Counted from the first letter of the stretch, positions 25,927 to 35,325 are shown. The stretch is DNA of 64,000 nucleotides from Alteromonas sp. ALT199 (GCF_018619335.1 NZ_JAHHDX010000034.1:1-64000); one strand, 5' to 3'. The notes: generated by a model from the letters alone, not told the origin. Translations and numbers: made by a program.

Positions 25927-26823
25927 ATGACTGAAAAGTTGCAAAAAGTACTAGCAAACCAAGGGCTAGGCTCGCGACGAGAAATGGAACGTTGGATTGA
26001 AGAAGGCCGAGTATCGGTTGATGGCACCAAAGCTACATTAGGCGATAGAGTCGATCATACTGCACAAATTCGTGTAGATGGTCACTTGCTCTCTCGTCAG
26101 ACAGAACAGCCGGTCTGCCGCGTGTTGATGTACAATAAACCTGAAGGCGAATTATGCAGCCGTCACGATCCTGAAGGTCGCGATACGGTATTTGACCGTC
26201 TTCCCGCTATACGACAAGGGCGTTGGATAACCGTTGGCCGTCTAGATATGAATACCAGTGGCCTACTGTTATTCACTAATGACGGTGAGTTAGCGAACCG
26301 TCTCATGCACCCTAAGTGCGAAGTGGAACGTGAATACGCGGTTCGCGTGTTTGGTGAAGTTACCGGCAAAACGCTTCACACGCTGCAAAAAGGTGTAGAG
26401 CTAGAAGATGGAGAAGCTAAGTTTCTTACTATCTCAGGTGCGCCCACGCCTCAGCACGCTGAAGATGAGAGCATGAATCGTTGGTATAACGTTACGTTGA
26501 AAGAAGGACGCAATCGAGAAGTTCGTCGTCTTTGGGAGTCTCAAGGCGTTCAAGTTAGTCGCTTGATCCGTGTTAAGTACGGCCCAATCGAACTGCAAAA
26601 GCGTCTACCGCAAGGTGCATGGGTTGAATTAGGATTGGAAGACGTGAACGCGCTTCGTAGCCATGTTCAACTTCCTGATGAAACGCAAACCATGGTTAAC
26701 GTACGCCAAGGTAAGCTTGATCACGTCCGCTTAAGCCGTATGCGCCGTTCTGTTAAAAAGCACAAAGTGCGCAAGCAACAAGGCTTGAACAAACGTGCTG
26801 GGCGCCCAGGCAAACGTAAATAG
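25927..26823 (+). CDS. rluB: 23S rRNA pseudouridine(2605) synthase RluB
   Basis: 298 aa. N-terminal S4 domain ([22 protein letters not shown]), catalytic [26 protein letters not shown] with the invariant Asp, [13 protein letters not shown] near 200, and a basic Lys/Arg-rich tail ([20 protein letters not shown]) for RNA binding. Follows scpB by 40 bases, as in many gammaproteobacteria. Confidence 0.93.
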   Translation: MTEKLQKVLANQGLGSRREMERWIEEGRVSVDGTKATLGDRVDHTAQIRVDGHLLSRQTEQPVCRVLMYNKPEGELCSRHDPEGRDTVFDRLPAIRQGRWITVGRLDMNTSGLLLFTNDGELANRLMHPKCEVEREYAVRVFGEVTGKTLHTLQKGVELEDGEAKFLTISGAPTPQHAEDESMNRWYNVTLKEGRNREVRRLWESQGVQVSRLIRVKYGPIELQKRLPQGAWVELGLEDVNALRSHVQLPDETQTMVNVRQGKLDHVRLSRMRRSVKKHKVRKQQGLNKRAGRPGKRK

Positions 26824-26852
26824 TATCTAACTATATCTATGTGAATACTTAA

Positions 26853-26887
26853 GGCCGCGAGCAAATGCTAGCGGCTTTTTTTATGCC
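26853..26887 (+). terminator. Terminator after rluB
   Basis: GCCGC..AGC / GCT..GCGGC hairpin followed by seven Ts, about 30 bases past the rluB stop. Confidence 0.85.
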
Positions 26888-27039
26888 AGCAACAAACACA
26901 CGCTTAATAATAATCAGAGTTGGTAAGTTAACTCTACTAATCAATAAGTGCGTTTCGATCTTCTTTTCAAACGATGGCGTAGGAAATTATGAATGTGCTA
27001 CATCAAGTAGTTAAAGGCCACACGGAATAGGAGATTGTT

Positions 27040-27843
27040 ATGAAAGACATGCCTCAACTAGGAATGGGAACGTTTCGTTTAAAAGGTGACGAGGCCCGTG
27101 AATCAGTAAGTAAAGCGCTAAAAGTAGGTTTTAGGCACATTGATACCGCACAATTTTACGGCAACGAAGCTGAAGTTGGCGATGCCATAAAAACCAGTGC
27201 GTTAGATAGAAGTAAACTATTCGTCACCACCAAAGTGTGGCACGAATCCTTGGGCGACGACCATTTTATACCAAGCGTTCACGAAAGCTTAGAAAAGCTA
27301 AAGCTAGAGTATGTGGATTTACTTCTCGTTCACTGGCCATATCCAGGTAATGACATTTCACTAGAAAGTTATTTAGGCAATCTTGCAAAGGCGAAAGAGC
27401 TAGGGCTTACGCGTCATATAGGCGTATCTAATTTCACTATTGATTTGCTAAACAAAGCTGAAGAAATTTTGGGTGAAGGCGAAATTTACACGAACCAAAT
27501 TGAAATTCATCCTTTCATGCAAAATAAAAAAGTTGTAGAAGCTGGCAAGGAAAAAGGCGTCAGAGCCACTGCGTACATGCCGTTTGCTGTTGGGAAAGTA
27601 ATGAAGGATGAAACTCTGTTGAGTATCGCTCAAAACCACGACGCAACGCCGGCGCAAGTGGTATTGGCATGGATGGAGAAACGCCACATTTACGCAATTC
27701 CTTCATCAACCAGCGAAGTACACTTAGCGGAGAACTTGGCTTACGGTGGCGTACAGCTTAGCGAAGAAGAGCTTGTTCTTATTGATCGCCTTGATAATGG
27801 CGAGCGTATTGTAAGCCCTGATTTCGCGCCTAACTGGGATTAG
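27040..27843 (+). CDS. Aldo/keto reductase (DkgB-like)
   Basis: 267 aa. NADPH-dependent TIM-barrel reductase. The catalytic tetrad is visible: D in RHIDTAQFYGNE, Y in the same block, K in FVTTKVWHESL and H in LLLVHWPYPG. GVSNFTIDLL and the cofactor loop AIPSSTSEVHLAENL are typical. Length and N-terminus resemble 2,5-diketo-D-gluconate reductase B, but the true substrate is unknown. Ribosome site AGGAGATTG. Confidence 0.87.
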   Translation: MKDMPQLGMGTFRLKGDEARESVSKALKVGFRHIDTAQFYGNEAEVGDAIKTSALDRSKLFVTTKVWHESLGDDHFIPSVHESLEKLKLEYVDLLLVHWPYPGNDISLESYLGNLAKAKELGLTRHIGVSNFTIDLLNKAEEILGEGEIYTNQIEIHPFMQNKKVVEAGKEKGVRATAYMPFAVGKVMKDETLLSIAQNHDATPAQVVLAWMEKRHIYAIPSSTSEVHLAENLAYGGVQLSEEELVLIDRLDNGERIVSPDFAPNWD

Positions 27844-27891
27844 GGCTTTGCAGAGTTGATATTTTGTTAGGGTATATATAATAAGGTGAAT

Positions 27892-27984
27892 AAGGCTAGC
27901 GTTGAGTTTACTAGCCTTGTCTCGTTTCGTTGTATTCGACATCAATTTAAGGCCGCGTTATTGGTTACATCCGCGGCCTTATAA
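27892..27984 (+). terminator. Two hairpins after the aldo/keto reductase
   Basis: AAGGCTAG / CTAGCCTT (27892-27918) and AAGGCCGCG / CGCGGCCTT (27949-27980). The first lies about 50 bases past the stop with a T-rich tail; the second is perfect but has a weak T tract, and could also serve the opposite strand. Confidence 0.6.
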
Positions 27985-28020
27985 TACTTCTGATTTCAGC
28001 AAATAAAATCGAATTAACGA

Positions 28021-28143
28021 ATGAGGTTAATGGAGAGCTCGTTGAAAAAGGCACTGTTCAGAAAAGCCCCGTTTAAAAAAAAGGCCTCCTACAAAAGCTT
28101 CATTTATAAAAAACTTTCATTCATAAAAGCATCGGCTAACTTG
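28021..28143. other. A-rich low-complexity stretch
   Basis: Degenerate short repeats such as AAAAGCTTCATTTATAAAA and AAACTTTCATTCATAAAAGC lie just past the 3' end of the acetyltransferase gene. A plus-strand frame crosses it, but most of that frame is the antisense of the acetyltransferase gene, so I do not call a gene here. Confidence 0.4.
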
Positions 28144-28716
28144 TTAAACACTTTGTTCAATTGGCTCAATCTTTTTGATTACTTTGGCTGGGTTTCCGCC
28201 TATGACCACATTGTCTCCAAAAGGTTTAGTCACCACCGAGCCAGAAGCCACAACCACATTATTACCCAATGTCACACCAGGGTTTATAACTGCCATTCCA
28301 CCAATCCAGCAGTTATCGCCGATAGTAATGGGCTTGGCGAACTCTATACCTGTTGCTCTCTGCGCTGGGTCTATGGGGTGTGTGGCTGTGTAAAGCCCTA
28401 CCTGGGGCGCTATCATACAGTTGTCACCAATGGTCACCTTTGCTGCATCTAAAATGACACAATTAAAATTGGCATAAAAGTTTTCGCCAACGTGGATATT
28501 TTCGCCATAATCGCATTTAAACGAAGATTCGATGTACAGTCTTTTCCCTGTGTTGCCAAACAACTGTTTTAGCAATCTAATACGCTTTTTGTGGTCACTT
28601 TGGCAAGTTGAATTAAGCTCGTCTAATTGAATACGGCATTGCTTACGCAATGCCGTTAATACTTTATCTGAAGGATAGTATAGATCGCCAGCAAGCATCT
28701 TTTCTTGTTCAGTCAT
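28144..28716 (-). CDS. Maltose/galactoside O-acetyltransferase family protein
   Basis: 190 aa. Helical N-terminus MTEQEKMLAGDLYYPSD and a left-handed beta-helix of hexapeptide repeats, with FYANFNCVILDAAKVTIGDNCMIAP, TATHPIDPAQRATGIEFAKPI containing the catalytic His, and WIGGMAVINPGVTLGNNVVVASGSVV, ending GNPAKVIKKI. It moves an acetyl group from acetyl-CoA to a sugar; specificity (Maa, LacA or NodL-like) is not resolved. Confidence 0.9.
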   Translation of the reverse strand: MTEQEKMLAGDLYYPSDKVLTALRKQCRIQLDELNSTCQSDHKKRIRLLKQLFGNTGKRLYIESSFKCDYGENIHVGENFYANFNCVILDAAKVTIGDNCMIAPQVGLYTATHPIDPAQRATGIEFAKPITIGDNCWIGGMAVINPGVTLGNNVVVASGSVVTKPFGDNVVIGGNPAKVIKKIEPIEQSV

Positions 28717-28757
28717 GTAATTCCGAAACGTTAGGCTTTAATATTTGAGCCGATAAG

Positions 28758-29429
28758 TTACTGCGCACCACTGTAGCTTACAACGACTTTTTGCTTTAAC
28801 TCGTCGTTTTCGATATCTAAATTAACGGGGCGATGCAAAATGATGTTTCCATCTACAGTAACAGAGGCACTGATCGATAGAGTGGGTCTGCTATCTGATT
28901 TTTTGCCCCACGAGCTTTCACTTTCTTTATATACGATATCGCCTAAAACGTGAGATGAACCAGACAAAGTAATATCGCCGTTTAGTGTTTCGATGTGTTT
29001 TTCTATGTTCGTATCAACTGCCGTGATATCACCGTTCACGGTTTCAACGCTAGCGCCAATTGTACTTTGTTTAGGAAGCGTAACATCTCCATTTACCGTC
29101 TCTATGCCCTTAACCACGGTCAGGTTCGAAGCCGCGCTTACATCGCCATTTACAATGTCAATATTTCGGACAGTCACATAGCTTCCCATTTCAAGGTTAC
29201 CATTAACGATGCTCACTTCATCAGCTCCAGCATGATCGCTAATTTCCACATTGCCGTTTACAGAAGATATGTCGCCGGCGTGCTTTCCTTCGGCAATATC
29301 GATATTACCCAAAATTGAGCTGAAATCACTGCCTTCCAAAGCGCTTGCGTTGCCGACATGGATAACGCATCCGCTTAGTAAAGAAGCAGAGAGTAAAATA
29401 GCAGCGCTGGCAATTATCGACTTTTTCAT
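28758..29429 (-). CDS. Repeat-containing lipoprotein (beta-solenoid, VNGD repeats)
   Basis: 223 aa from the ATG at 29429, which has AAGGA upstream. Lipoprotein signal MKKSIIASAAILLSASLLSGC with lipobox L-S-G-C. The body has about six repeats of 18-20 residues centred on (I/V/L)NG(D/N)(I/V/L): SSVNGNVEI, SIVNGNLEM, DIVNGDVSA, ETVNGDVTL, ETVNGDITA, ETLNGDITL. This suggests a small beta-solenoid like DUF4097/bactofilin-type proteins. Function unknown. A reverse-direction T-form word occurs at 29168-29177. Confidence 0.75.
   Translation of the reverse strand: MKKSIIASAAILLSASLLSGCVIHVGNASALEGSDFSSILGNIDIAEGKHAGDISSVNGNVEISDHAGADEVSIVNGNLEMGSYVTVRNIDIVNGDVSAASNLTVVKGIETVNGDVTLPKQSTIGASVETVNGDITAVDTNIEKHIETLNGDITLSGSSHVLGDIVYKESESSWGKKSDSRPTLSISASVTVDGNIILHRPVNLDIENDELKQKVVVSYSGAQ
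29168..29177 (+). repeat. T-form word inside the repeat lipoprotein gene
   Basis: GGACAGTCAC on the plus strand, antisense to the gene. This is the only clean intragenic match that runs against the coding strand, and it lacks the final T. Confidence 0.6.
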
Positions 29430-29668
29430 TTTTTTATATCCTTGATTGTTTCTATATATTTTAGATAGCACGCTTTGATGATGTTGGTGCCAAACACAAT
29501 TTTTGATGTGTCGTGTAATGTGTTTATCACGTATCGTGCCATTCTATAAAAATTAATTAAATCATAAGGTTAGTGGGTTTTACTGATGAGGAAGAACAAG
29601 CGTATTGGCGAGATGATTAGTTTTATAGCTTTTACTGCCAATAGATAGCGAATTTGACCATGCGATTT

Positions 29669-30030
29669 AACATGCACTTAAGGATAGAAGTGGATAGAAG
29701 TGGACAGACACCCGCTTATTTTAAGGAAATGAGCTGAATGCGTTAACTTAACAGCAATGTCGTCAAACAAGGTTGGTAATCCGAACGTCTTTTTGCGAAG
29801 CATTTAGCTTAAGGAAGAATGAGTGTGTGTCCACGAAGTGCAGGTTCACGGAGAGTATCTAACATGCACTTAAGGATAGAAGTGGACAGACACCCGTTTA
29901 TTTTAAGGAAATGAGCTGAATGCGTTAACTTAACAGTAATGTCGTCAAACAAGGCTGATAATCCGAACATCTTTTTGCAAAGCATGTAGCTTAAGGAAAA
30001 ATGAGTGTGTGTCCACGGAGTGCAGGTTCA
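29669..30030. repeat. Direct repeat of about 170 bases, each unit bounded by inverted dispersed words
   Basis: Copy 1 is 29669-29848 and copy 2 is 29861-30030, nearly identical with scattered substitutions. Copy 1 has an extra 10-base ATAGAAGTGG duplication. Each begins near GTGGACAGACACC (29700, 29882) and closes with GAGTGTGTGTCCAC (ends 29834 and 30016), giving a 133-base inverted-ended module. The gap 29430-30173 has no coding frame that I accept. Confidence 0.88.
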
Positions 30031-30049
30031 GGTTCAGGTCTTTAGTTGG

Positions 30050-30114
30050 TAGAAAAGTAAGTGTGTGTCCACGAAGTGCAGGTTGTGTAATCGGTCTATT
30101 TGAGTGTCTGTCTT
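30050..30114 (-). repeat. Further partial copies of the dispersed word and repeat end
   Basis: AAGTGTGTGTCCACGAAG from 30059 repeats the closing end of the 170-base unit without its body, and AGTGTCTGTCTT at 30103-30114 is a decayed word, 60 bases before the arsC remnant. Confidence 0.75.
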
Positions 30115-30173
30115 CAAATCTAAATAGTATGTTGGTATTTGTAGTTTTTATTTTTATGTGGAGGTAAGTAACG

Positions 30174-30619
30174 ATGATAAAGATTTATCACAACCCGGAG
30201 TGCGGTACGTCTAGAAATGTGCTAGCGGTTATTAGGGCGGCGGGATATGAGGTGCAGGTCGTTGAATATTTACTTGTTGGGTGGGAACGTGATCAACTAA
30301 CTTATTTATTGAACGCAGCTAACCTAACCCCTCGACAAGCACTTCGAACAACGAAGCCATTTTTGAATTGATGTTGAAACACCCAATTTTGGTGAATAGG
30401 CCTATTGTTTGCATTCCTAGAATTGAATATGAAAAAACCGCCTCTTAGTCTACGGAGCTAGGTGACGATAGCGGCGATACTGAAAACGCTCAAGAAATAG
30501 TGAAACTATGTCGCCCCAGTGAAGCCATATTGGATATTTTACCTGTATGGCCAAAAGGCTCTTTTTCTAAAGAAGATGGCACACCATTAACTGACCAAGA
30601 TGGTAAACGAGTAATTTAA
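30174..30619 (+). pseudogene. arsC: Decayed arsenate reductase gene (arsC)
   Basis: The first 65 codons encode a good ArsC start with the catalytic Cys in YHNPECGTSRN and continue to ..ALRTTKPF, then stop. A second frame carries ELMLKHPILVNRPIV (from about 30369), missing roughly 20 residues of the usual protein, and stops after IEYEKTAS. A further segment from about 30499 carries VKLCRPSEAILDILP and SKEDGTPLTDQDGKRVI to the TAA at 30617-30619. So there is an internal deletion, a frameshift and a disrupted loop. The glutaredoxin-coupled arsenate reductase is very probably not made. Confidence 0.88.
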
Positions 30620-30631
30620 ACGGAGCAGTTT

Positions 30632-31918
30632 ATGCAGGACAAATACGCGCAGTTGAATAAAGCTAAAAGGCTTGCATTGGCCTGTTTGATTTTTGCCGCA
30701 GGTGTATTTGTCTTAACTGTGTTGCTTCCCAAGTTTTATCCAAGCTTACAAGGAGCATGGTGGTTGGGGCTTATTAAAATGGCCAGTGAGGCGGCACTTA
30801 TTGGTGGTCTCGCTGACTGGTTTGCTGTAACTGCACTGTTCAAGCCAATACCAGCACAGTACCCCATTCCCCATACCAATATCGTGGCAAGTAATAAGTC
30901 GGTTATTGCTAATAACTTGTCGTTATTCGTTAAAGAAAAATTCTTTCACCCCGAAGCGATAGAAAAGCTCATTCGAGACAGCGACCCTGCGAAAGGCGCA
31001 GGGAGGTGGTTGTCACAAGAAAGAAACGCTACTCGCTTGAGCCGTTTTCTATGTGACGCCTTTGCCGGTGTATTACGCGTGCTTGATGACAAACCCGTAA
31101 AAGCTTTTATCACCAAAACCGCACAGAGGGGAATTAACCAACTTGATCTTAGGCAGCTAATGGCAACCTCGTTAAATGCTGTGACGAAAGAACGCCAGCA
31201 CCAAGTTGTGCTCGATAGGGTATTAGGCAAACTAGCTAAACTGCTTGCAGAACAAGAAACTCAAATTTATATAGCAGATACGTTAGTGGTCTGGTTAAAA
31301 ACTGAGTACAGCCGTATCGAAAAGCTATTGCCGTCAAGCTGGCTAAGCGAGCAGGGTGCGCTCATTGCTGTTAAAGCCGTTTCAAGTATTTTAGAAGATA
31401 TATACGAGGATGAGCACCATCCTATTCGCCATGCCTTCGACGAGCAGGTGCATGAGTTTTTATACGAGCTACAACACAGCCCGTTAATGGAGAAAAAGGT
31501 TAACAGCTATCGCGAAAAAATCATCAATGACCCAGCATTAAATACCTATGTTCAGCAATCATGGGCTAAATTCCATCAATGGCTTTTGACGTCGCTTGAA
31601 GAGCAAAATGGTAAAGCAGAAACGAAAGTGTCGGGTCTTTTAAATGATTTAGGCACTACCTTGACGCAAGACAGTGAGTTAGCAAAAGCGTTTAATAAGC
31701 ATATTGGTGAAGCTGCAAAATATATGGCGCCAGAGTTGGCTGAGTTTCTGACGCGTCATATTCGCGACACCATCAATAGTTGGGATGAACGTGAGATGGC
31801 GGAGCAGGTAGAGCTAAATATTGGTCGCGACCTTCAAAAAGTGCGCATTAATGGCACCATCGTCGGTGGTTTAATAGGTGCAATATTGTTTGGGGTTGAG
31901 GTGTTGCTAGGACTGTAG
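30632..31918 (+). CDS. DUF445 family membrane protein
   Basis: 428 aa. Membrane helix at about 13-33, the family signature LGLIKMASEAALIGGLADWFAVTALFKPI at 44-74, a long helical soluble region, and a C-terminal helix GTIVGGLIGAILFGVEVLLGL. Function unknown; members are inner-membrane proteins with a large coiled region. It starts 12 bases after the arsC remnant, with CGGAG as ribosome site. Confidence 0.88.
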   Translation: MQDKYAQLNKAKRLALACLIFAAGVFVLTVLLPKFYPSLQGAWWLGLIKMASEAALIGGLADWFAVTALFKPIPAQYPIPHTNIVASNKSVIANNLSLFVKEKFFHPEAIEKLIRDSDPAKGAGRWLSQERNATRLSRFLCDAFAGVLRVLDDKPVKAFITKTAQRGINQLDLRQLMATSLNAVTKERQHQVVLDRVLGKLAKLLAEQETQIYIADTLVVWLKTEYSRIEKLLPSSWLSEQGALIAVKAVSSILEDIYEDEHHPIRHAFDEQVHEFLYELQHSPLMEKKVNSYREKIINDPALNTYVQQSWAKFHQWLLTSLEEQNGKAETKVSGLLNDLGTTLTQDSELAKAFNKHIGEAAKYMAPELAEFLTRHIRDTINSWDEREMAEQVELNIGRDLQKVRINGTIVGGLIGAILFGVEVLLGL

Positions 31919-32043
31919 ACGCTGCCCTTAGCAACATTATTGGCAATGAAAGCAGTAGGGCGCAGCAGTAGTAGCCCTTTAAATTTGAAGTAATTGCATT
32001 GGTTTAAACACTATATACCTGCAACAAAAAACAACAATAAAAC

Positions 32044-32697
32044 TTACTTTGCTGTTAGTGCAAATACCAAATTATCAGCGTCTACTTTTCCTTTTAAGCC
32101 ACCTTCAAGTACTGAGCGCTCTAACCTTTTAATGTCATAGTCGCCAGAGTAAAGCGAATCAACGGTTTTTTCATTTACGCTAAATGGAGGGCCGGGCATT
32201 TCATTCTGGTCATACTCGAATGAAATAATTAGCTGAGGGGCGCATTGAGTAATAGCCATTAAATGCGCAGCATATTGCTCGCGAAGCGGACTGGGTAGTG
32301 CAACTAATGCCGCTCTATCGTAAACCCCCGAAACATTACCAAGGTCGCTTGAAGTGAGTTTAAAAATATCGCCCACGTAAATGGTTAAACCTTCTTTTGT
32401 GTAAACTTTACCGTTTGCAGTAGAAGTAACAGTAGGCTCAGCACCCAGTTCTTCAAATAGCTGTATAATAGCCATTTCACTAAGTTCAGCACCTATAACC
32501 TCGCAACCTTGAGAAAGTAGCCAACCGATATCTCGGCTTTTTCCACAGAGAGGGACAAATATACGTGGTAAAGATGAGCTTAGTTTTTCGTCGCCAATCA
32601 GAAAAGATGCATACTTTACGAGAAGCGCATTGCCCTCAGGTTCGTGAAATCCAATTTCGTTTTTATGCCATTTACTGTGCCAAAAACTGTGTTCCAT
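32044..32697 (-). CDS. tpm: Thiopurine S-methyltransferase
   Basis: 217 aa. SAM-dependent methyltransferase of the bacterial Tpm family: FWHSKWHKNEIGFHE, PRIFVPLCGKSRDIGWLLSQGCEVIGAELSEMAI, GVYDRAALVALP and FEYDQNEMPGPPFSV. In bacteria it methylates thiopurines and tellurite or selenite; the natural substrate is uncertain. Confidence 0.93.
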   Translation of the reverse strand: MEHSFWHSKWHKNEIGFHEPEGNALLVKYASFLIGDEKLSSSLPRIFVPLCGKSRDIGWLLSQGCEVIGAELSEMAIIQLFEELGAEPTVTSTANGKVYTKEGLTIYVGDIFKLTSSDLGNVSGVYDRAALVALPSPLREQYAAHLMAITQCAPQLIISFEYDQNEMPGPPFSVNEKTVDSLYSGDYDIKRLERSVLEGGLKGKVDADNLVFALTAK

Positions 32698-32764
32698 ATA
32701 GACCTCAAACAGGTAAGCGATTTAACTCAAAAAACAGGCGTAGTTACTATGGGTATCAAAATTA

Positions 32765-32795
32765 AAAAGGTAGCGTGAAAAATGCTACCTCTTTA
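32765..32795 (-). terminator. bamE terminator
   Basis: AGGTAGC / GCTACCT with a 9-base loop; on the minus strand it is followed by a T-run, 10 bases after the bamE stop. Confidence 0.75.
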
Positions 32796-32802
32796 AATAT
32801 GA

Positions 32803-33159
32803 TTAGTTATCAAGCGGAGTGTTGAAGTCTTCAGATAACTCGAAGTCACCTTCAACTGTTGTAACCTTGCCATCGGCAAAGTTAATTACCATCTGCTTTT
32901 GAAAATCTTCGCCGCGCTTTTTCATACCGCGCTTCATATCGTATACGTAGTACCAAGTGTCATCGTCGAACGAGTCTTGAACAACAGGGTTACCTAATAC
33001 ATAAATAACTTGTTCTTTTGTCATCCCAACGCGCAGCTTTTCTACGTCTCTTTGATCAAGGAAGTTACCTTGAGGAACGTCGATTCGATAAATCCAGTTC
33101 GAGCAAGCGGTTGATGTAAATGTGATACCAAGAATTACTAATAGGTGTTGCAACTTCAT
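32803..33159 (-). CDS. bamE: Outer membrane assembly lipoprotein BamE (SmpA)
   Basis: 118 aa lipoprotein with lipobox S-T-A-C at about 19. YRIDVPQGNFLDQRDVEKLRVGMTKEQVIYVLGNPVVQDSFDDDTWYYVYDMKRG carries the BamE consensus. Part of the Bam complex that inserts beta-barrels. It lies just downstream of recN, a common gammaproteobacterial arrangement. Confidence 0.95.
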   Translation of the reverse strand: MKLQHLLVILGITFTSTACSNWIYRIDVPQGNFLDQRDVEKLRVGMTKEQVIYVLGNPVVQDSFDDDTWYYVYDMKRGMKKRGEDFQKQMVINFADGKVTTVEGDFELSEDFNTPLDN

Positions 33160-33283
33160 GCGTTAATTTGTCCAGTATTGCCTTTGTTAGTGCCAACGAA
33201 CTTCGCGAAGGCGAATTTCGAGACTGTTTTATTGCAAGCGCGAAGGCATGCTACATTGACAACTATGACCAATCAACTGCATT

Positions 33284-34969
33284 TTAGTTCGATGCTGCGC
33301 TTTTAAGCAGTTCTTTTGCGTTAGCTAAGGCCGATTTGGTTACTTTGTCACCGGCTAGCAATCTTGCCAACTCATCAATACGGTCTTGCTTAGTAAGCGG
33401 TAGCATTTGCGTTTCTGTGCTTTCCCCATCAGTAAGCTTGGTAACAAACAACTGGTTGTGCGCCTGCGCAGCTACTTGTGGTAAATGCGTTACACACATT
33501 ACTTGTGATTGCTTGCCCAGTTTGCGTAGAAGGCCGCCAACAATTGATGCCGTTGGCCCGCTAATACCTGTATCCACTTCATCGAAAATCATGGTGGGCG
33601 TGGCGTGGTTGTCACTTGCAATTACCTGGATAGCTAGCCCTATACGCGACAGTTCACCACCAGACACCACTTTTTCTAACTTGTCTGCATCCTGACCAGG
33701 GTTGGTAGATACTTTGAACTCGACAGTATCAAGACCTGTACTAACTGGCTTCTTAAGCTCAACGTACTGAATTTGAATGTCTACTTTTGCATGAGGCATA
33801 TTCATTTGACGTATCTGAGCTTCAATATCTCTACTTAACTTACCTGCAGCACGTTGCCTACTTTCAGACAACCCTTTGGTCGCAGTCAGGTACGTTGCTC
33901 TCGCTTCTTCTACTTCACCTTCAAGTGTCCCTAACAGCGTTTCTTGTTCAGATAATGAATTGAATTCGGCAGCTAATTCTTGATGGTATTGATATAGCCC
34001 TTCTGGCATCACATTGTGTTTGCGCGCAAGTTCCATCGCCTTAGCATAGCGCGCCTCAACTTGCTGAAGGCGAAGTGGATCGATCTCTAACTGATCGCAG
34101 TAGCTACGCAGCTCCCCCGCAGCTTCTTCTACTTGAATTGCTGCGTCGTTTAATAACGCTATCATAGGCGTTAAGCTTGCATCGTGGGCTTCTAATTCAC
34201 CTAAGCGCTCAATACTGCTTTGAATCACTGATAATGCGTTGCCTTCGTCGCTCTCATATAGGTTGTACACACTAGTCTGCGCTTGTTCTAAAAGACTTTG
34301 ACCATTGCTCAATCGCTTGTGTTCTATTTCTAACTCTTCGAACTCGCCCTCTTCAATAGCAAACTCATCAAGTTCTTGAACCTGATAGGTTAACAGCTGA
34401 ATTCTATCTTCACGCTGTTGAGCTTGCTCTTGAAGTGCCTTTAGTGTGCGTTGCTTATCACGCCAGAGTGAGTAGGTTTCTGTTACTTGCGCCAACAATT
34501 CGTCATGCTTAGCGTAACCGTCAACCAGCTCTCTTTGATGATCTTCTTTCAACAGTTGAAGGTGTGTGTTTTGACCGTGAATGGCCAACAAATACTGGCC
34601 TAAGCCTTTTAGCTGCTGAAGTGAAGCGGGAATACCATTGATGAACGCTTTTGAACGACCTTCTTTAGAAATAACTCTGCGAATAAAGCAGCTGTTTTCA
34701 TCCTCGTCTGAGGTTAACTCATGCTCGTCGAGAAATGCTCTTGCTAATGCGTTACCGCTTAAAGAAAAATGTGCGATGATCTCAGCTTTCGCACTGCCCT
34801 TACGTACAGCATTCGCGTCGGCACGTTCACCTAAGCACAAGCTTAACGCATCAATAGCAATTGATTTACCTGCGCCGGTTTCACCGGTTATTGCAGTCAA
34901 CCCGTTTTCCAGTTGAACCGATAATTGTTTTACAACAGCAAAATTAGAAATAGAAAGATGCGCTAACAT
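33284..34969 (-). CDS. recN: DNA repair protein RecN
   Basis: 561 aa from the ATG at 34969, giving MLAHLSISNFAVV; a longer frame upstream contains the SOS boxes and is not coding. Walker A GETGAGKS near 30-37, central coiled coils with the CRERADANAVRKG-type region, the signature VVSGGELSRIGLA, and Walker B MIFDEVDTGISG. SMC-like ATPase for double-strand-break repair, part of the SOS response here as shown by its promoter. Confidence 0.96.
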   Translation of the reverse strand: MLAHLSISNFAVVKQLSVQLENGLTAITGETGAGKSIAIDALSLCLGERADANAVRKGSAKAEIIAHFSLSGNALARAFLDEHELTSDEDENSCFIRRVISKEGRSKAFINGIPASLQQLKGLGQYLLAIHGQNTHLQLLKEDHQRELVDGYAKHDELLAQVTETYSLWRDKQRTLKALQEQAQQREDRIQLLTYQVQELDEFAIEEGEFEELEIEHKRLSNGQSLLEQAQTSVYNLYESDEGNALSVIQSSIERLGELEAHDASLTPMIALLNDAAIQVEEAAGELRSYCDQLEIDPLRLQQVEARYAKAMELARKHNVMPEGLYQYHQELAAEFNSLSEQETLLGTLEGEVEEARATYLTATKGLSESRQRAAGKLSRDIEAQIRQMNMPHAKVDIQIQYVELKKPVSTGLDTVEFKVSTNPGQDADKLEKVVSGGELSRIGLAIQVIASDNHATPTMIFDEVDTGISGPTASIVGGLLRKLGKQSQVMCVTHLPQVAAQAHNQLFVTKLTDGESTETQMLPLTKQDRIDELARLLAGDKVTKSALANAKELLKSAASN

Positions 34970-34992
34970 AACCACACTCGAAAAAGTTGAAC

Positions 34993-35027
34993 ATGATGAT
35001 ATATACAGTAGCTGATAATATATACAG
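34993..35027 (-). promoter_or_regulatory. Two LexA (SOS) boxes before recN
   Basis: On the minus strand CTGTATATATTATCAG (35012-35027) and CTGTATATATCATCAT (34993-35008) match CTGT-N8-ACAG at all but one and two of the fixed positions. They are side by side, 24 and 43 bases before the start codon. Multiple LexA sites are also found at E. coli recN. Confidence 0.8.
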
Positions 35028-35296
35028 TATTTTGTCTGTGTAAAGTTAAGTCGATAAAAAATTACGCTAAAATGAATGTGTATATTAATAAACTTAATAA
35101 AATCAATATCATAAATTTGGTGTGTTATGTGTGGGTTATGAGTAACTCGAAAAGTGAAGCTAAACACGAAGGTGTGCTTTAAAGAAACTTATACAGTACT
35201 AAATCAATTCAAATTTCAATAGCGAAAATCATATCTGCAAATAGGTTTGTAACCCGATACGTTAACCTACCTTAAGCTCTATTGAAGACAAACCAG

Positions 35297-35325
35297 CAAA
35301 AAGGAGAGCCTAAGCTCTCCTTTGG
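35297..35325 (-). terminator. dps terminator
   Basis: AAAGGAGAGC / GCTCTCCTTT hairpin with a 4-base loop and a T-run on the minus strand, about 65 bases after the dps stop. Confidence 0.8.

Noticed and set aside
28021-28452. 143-aa plus-strand frame over the acetyltransferase gene
   Set aside because: Mostly the antisense of a clear acetyltransferase; its start lies in low-complexity A-rich DNA without a ribosome site.
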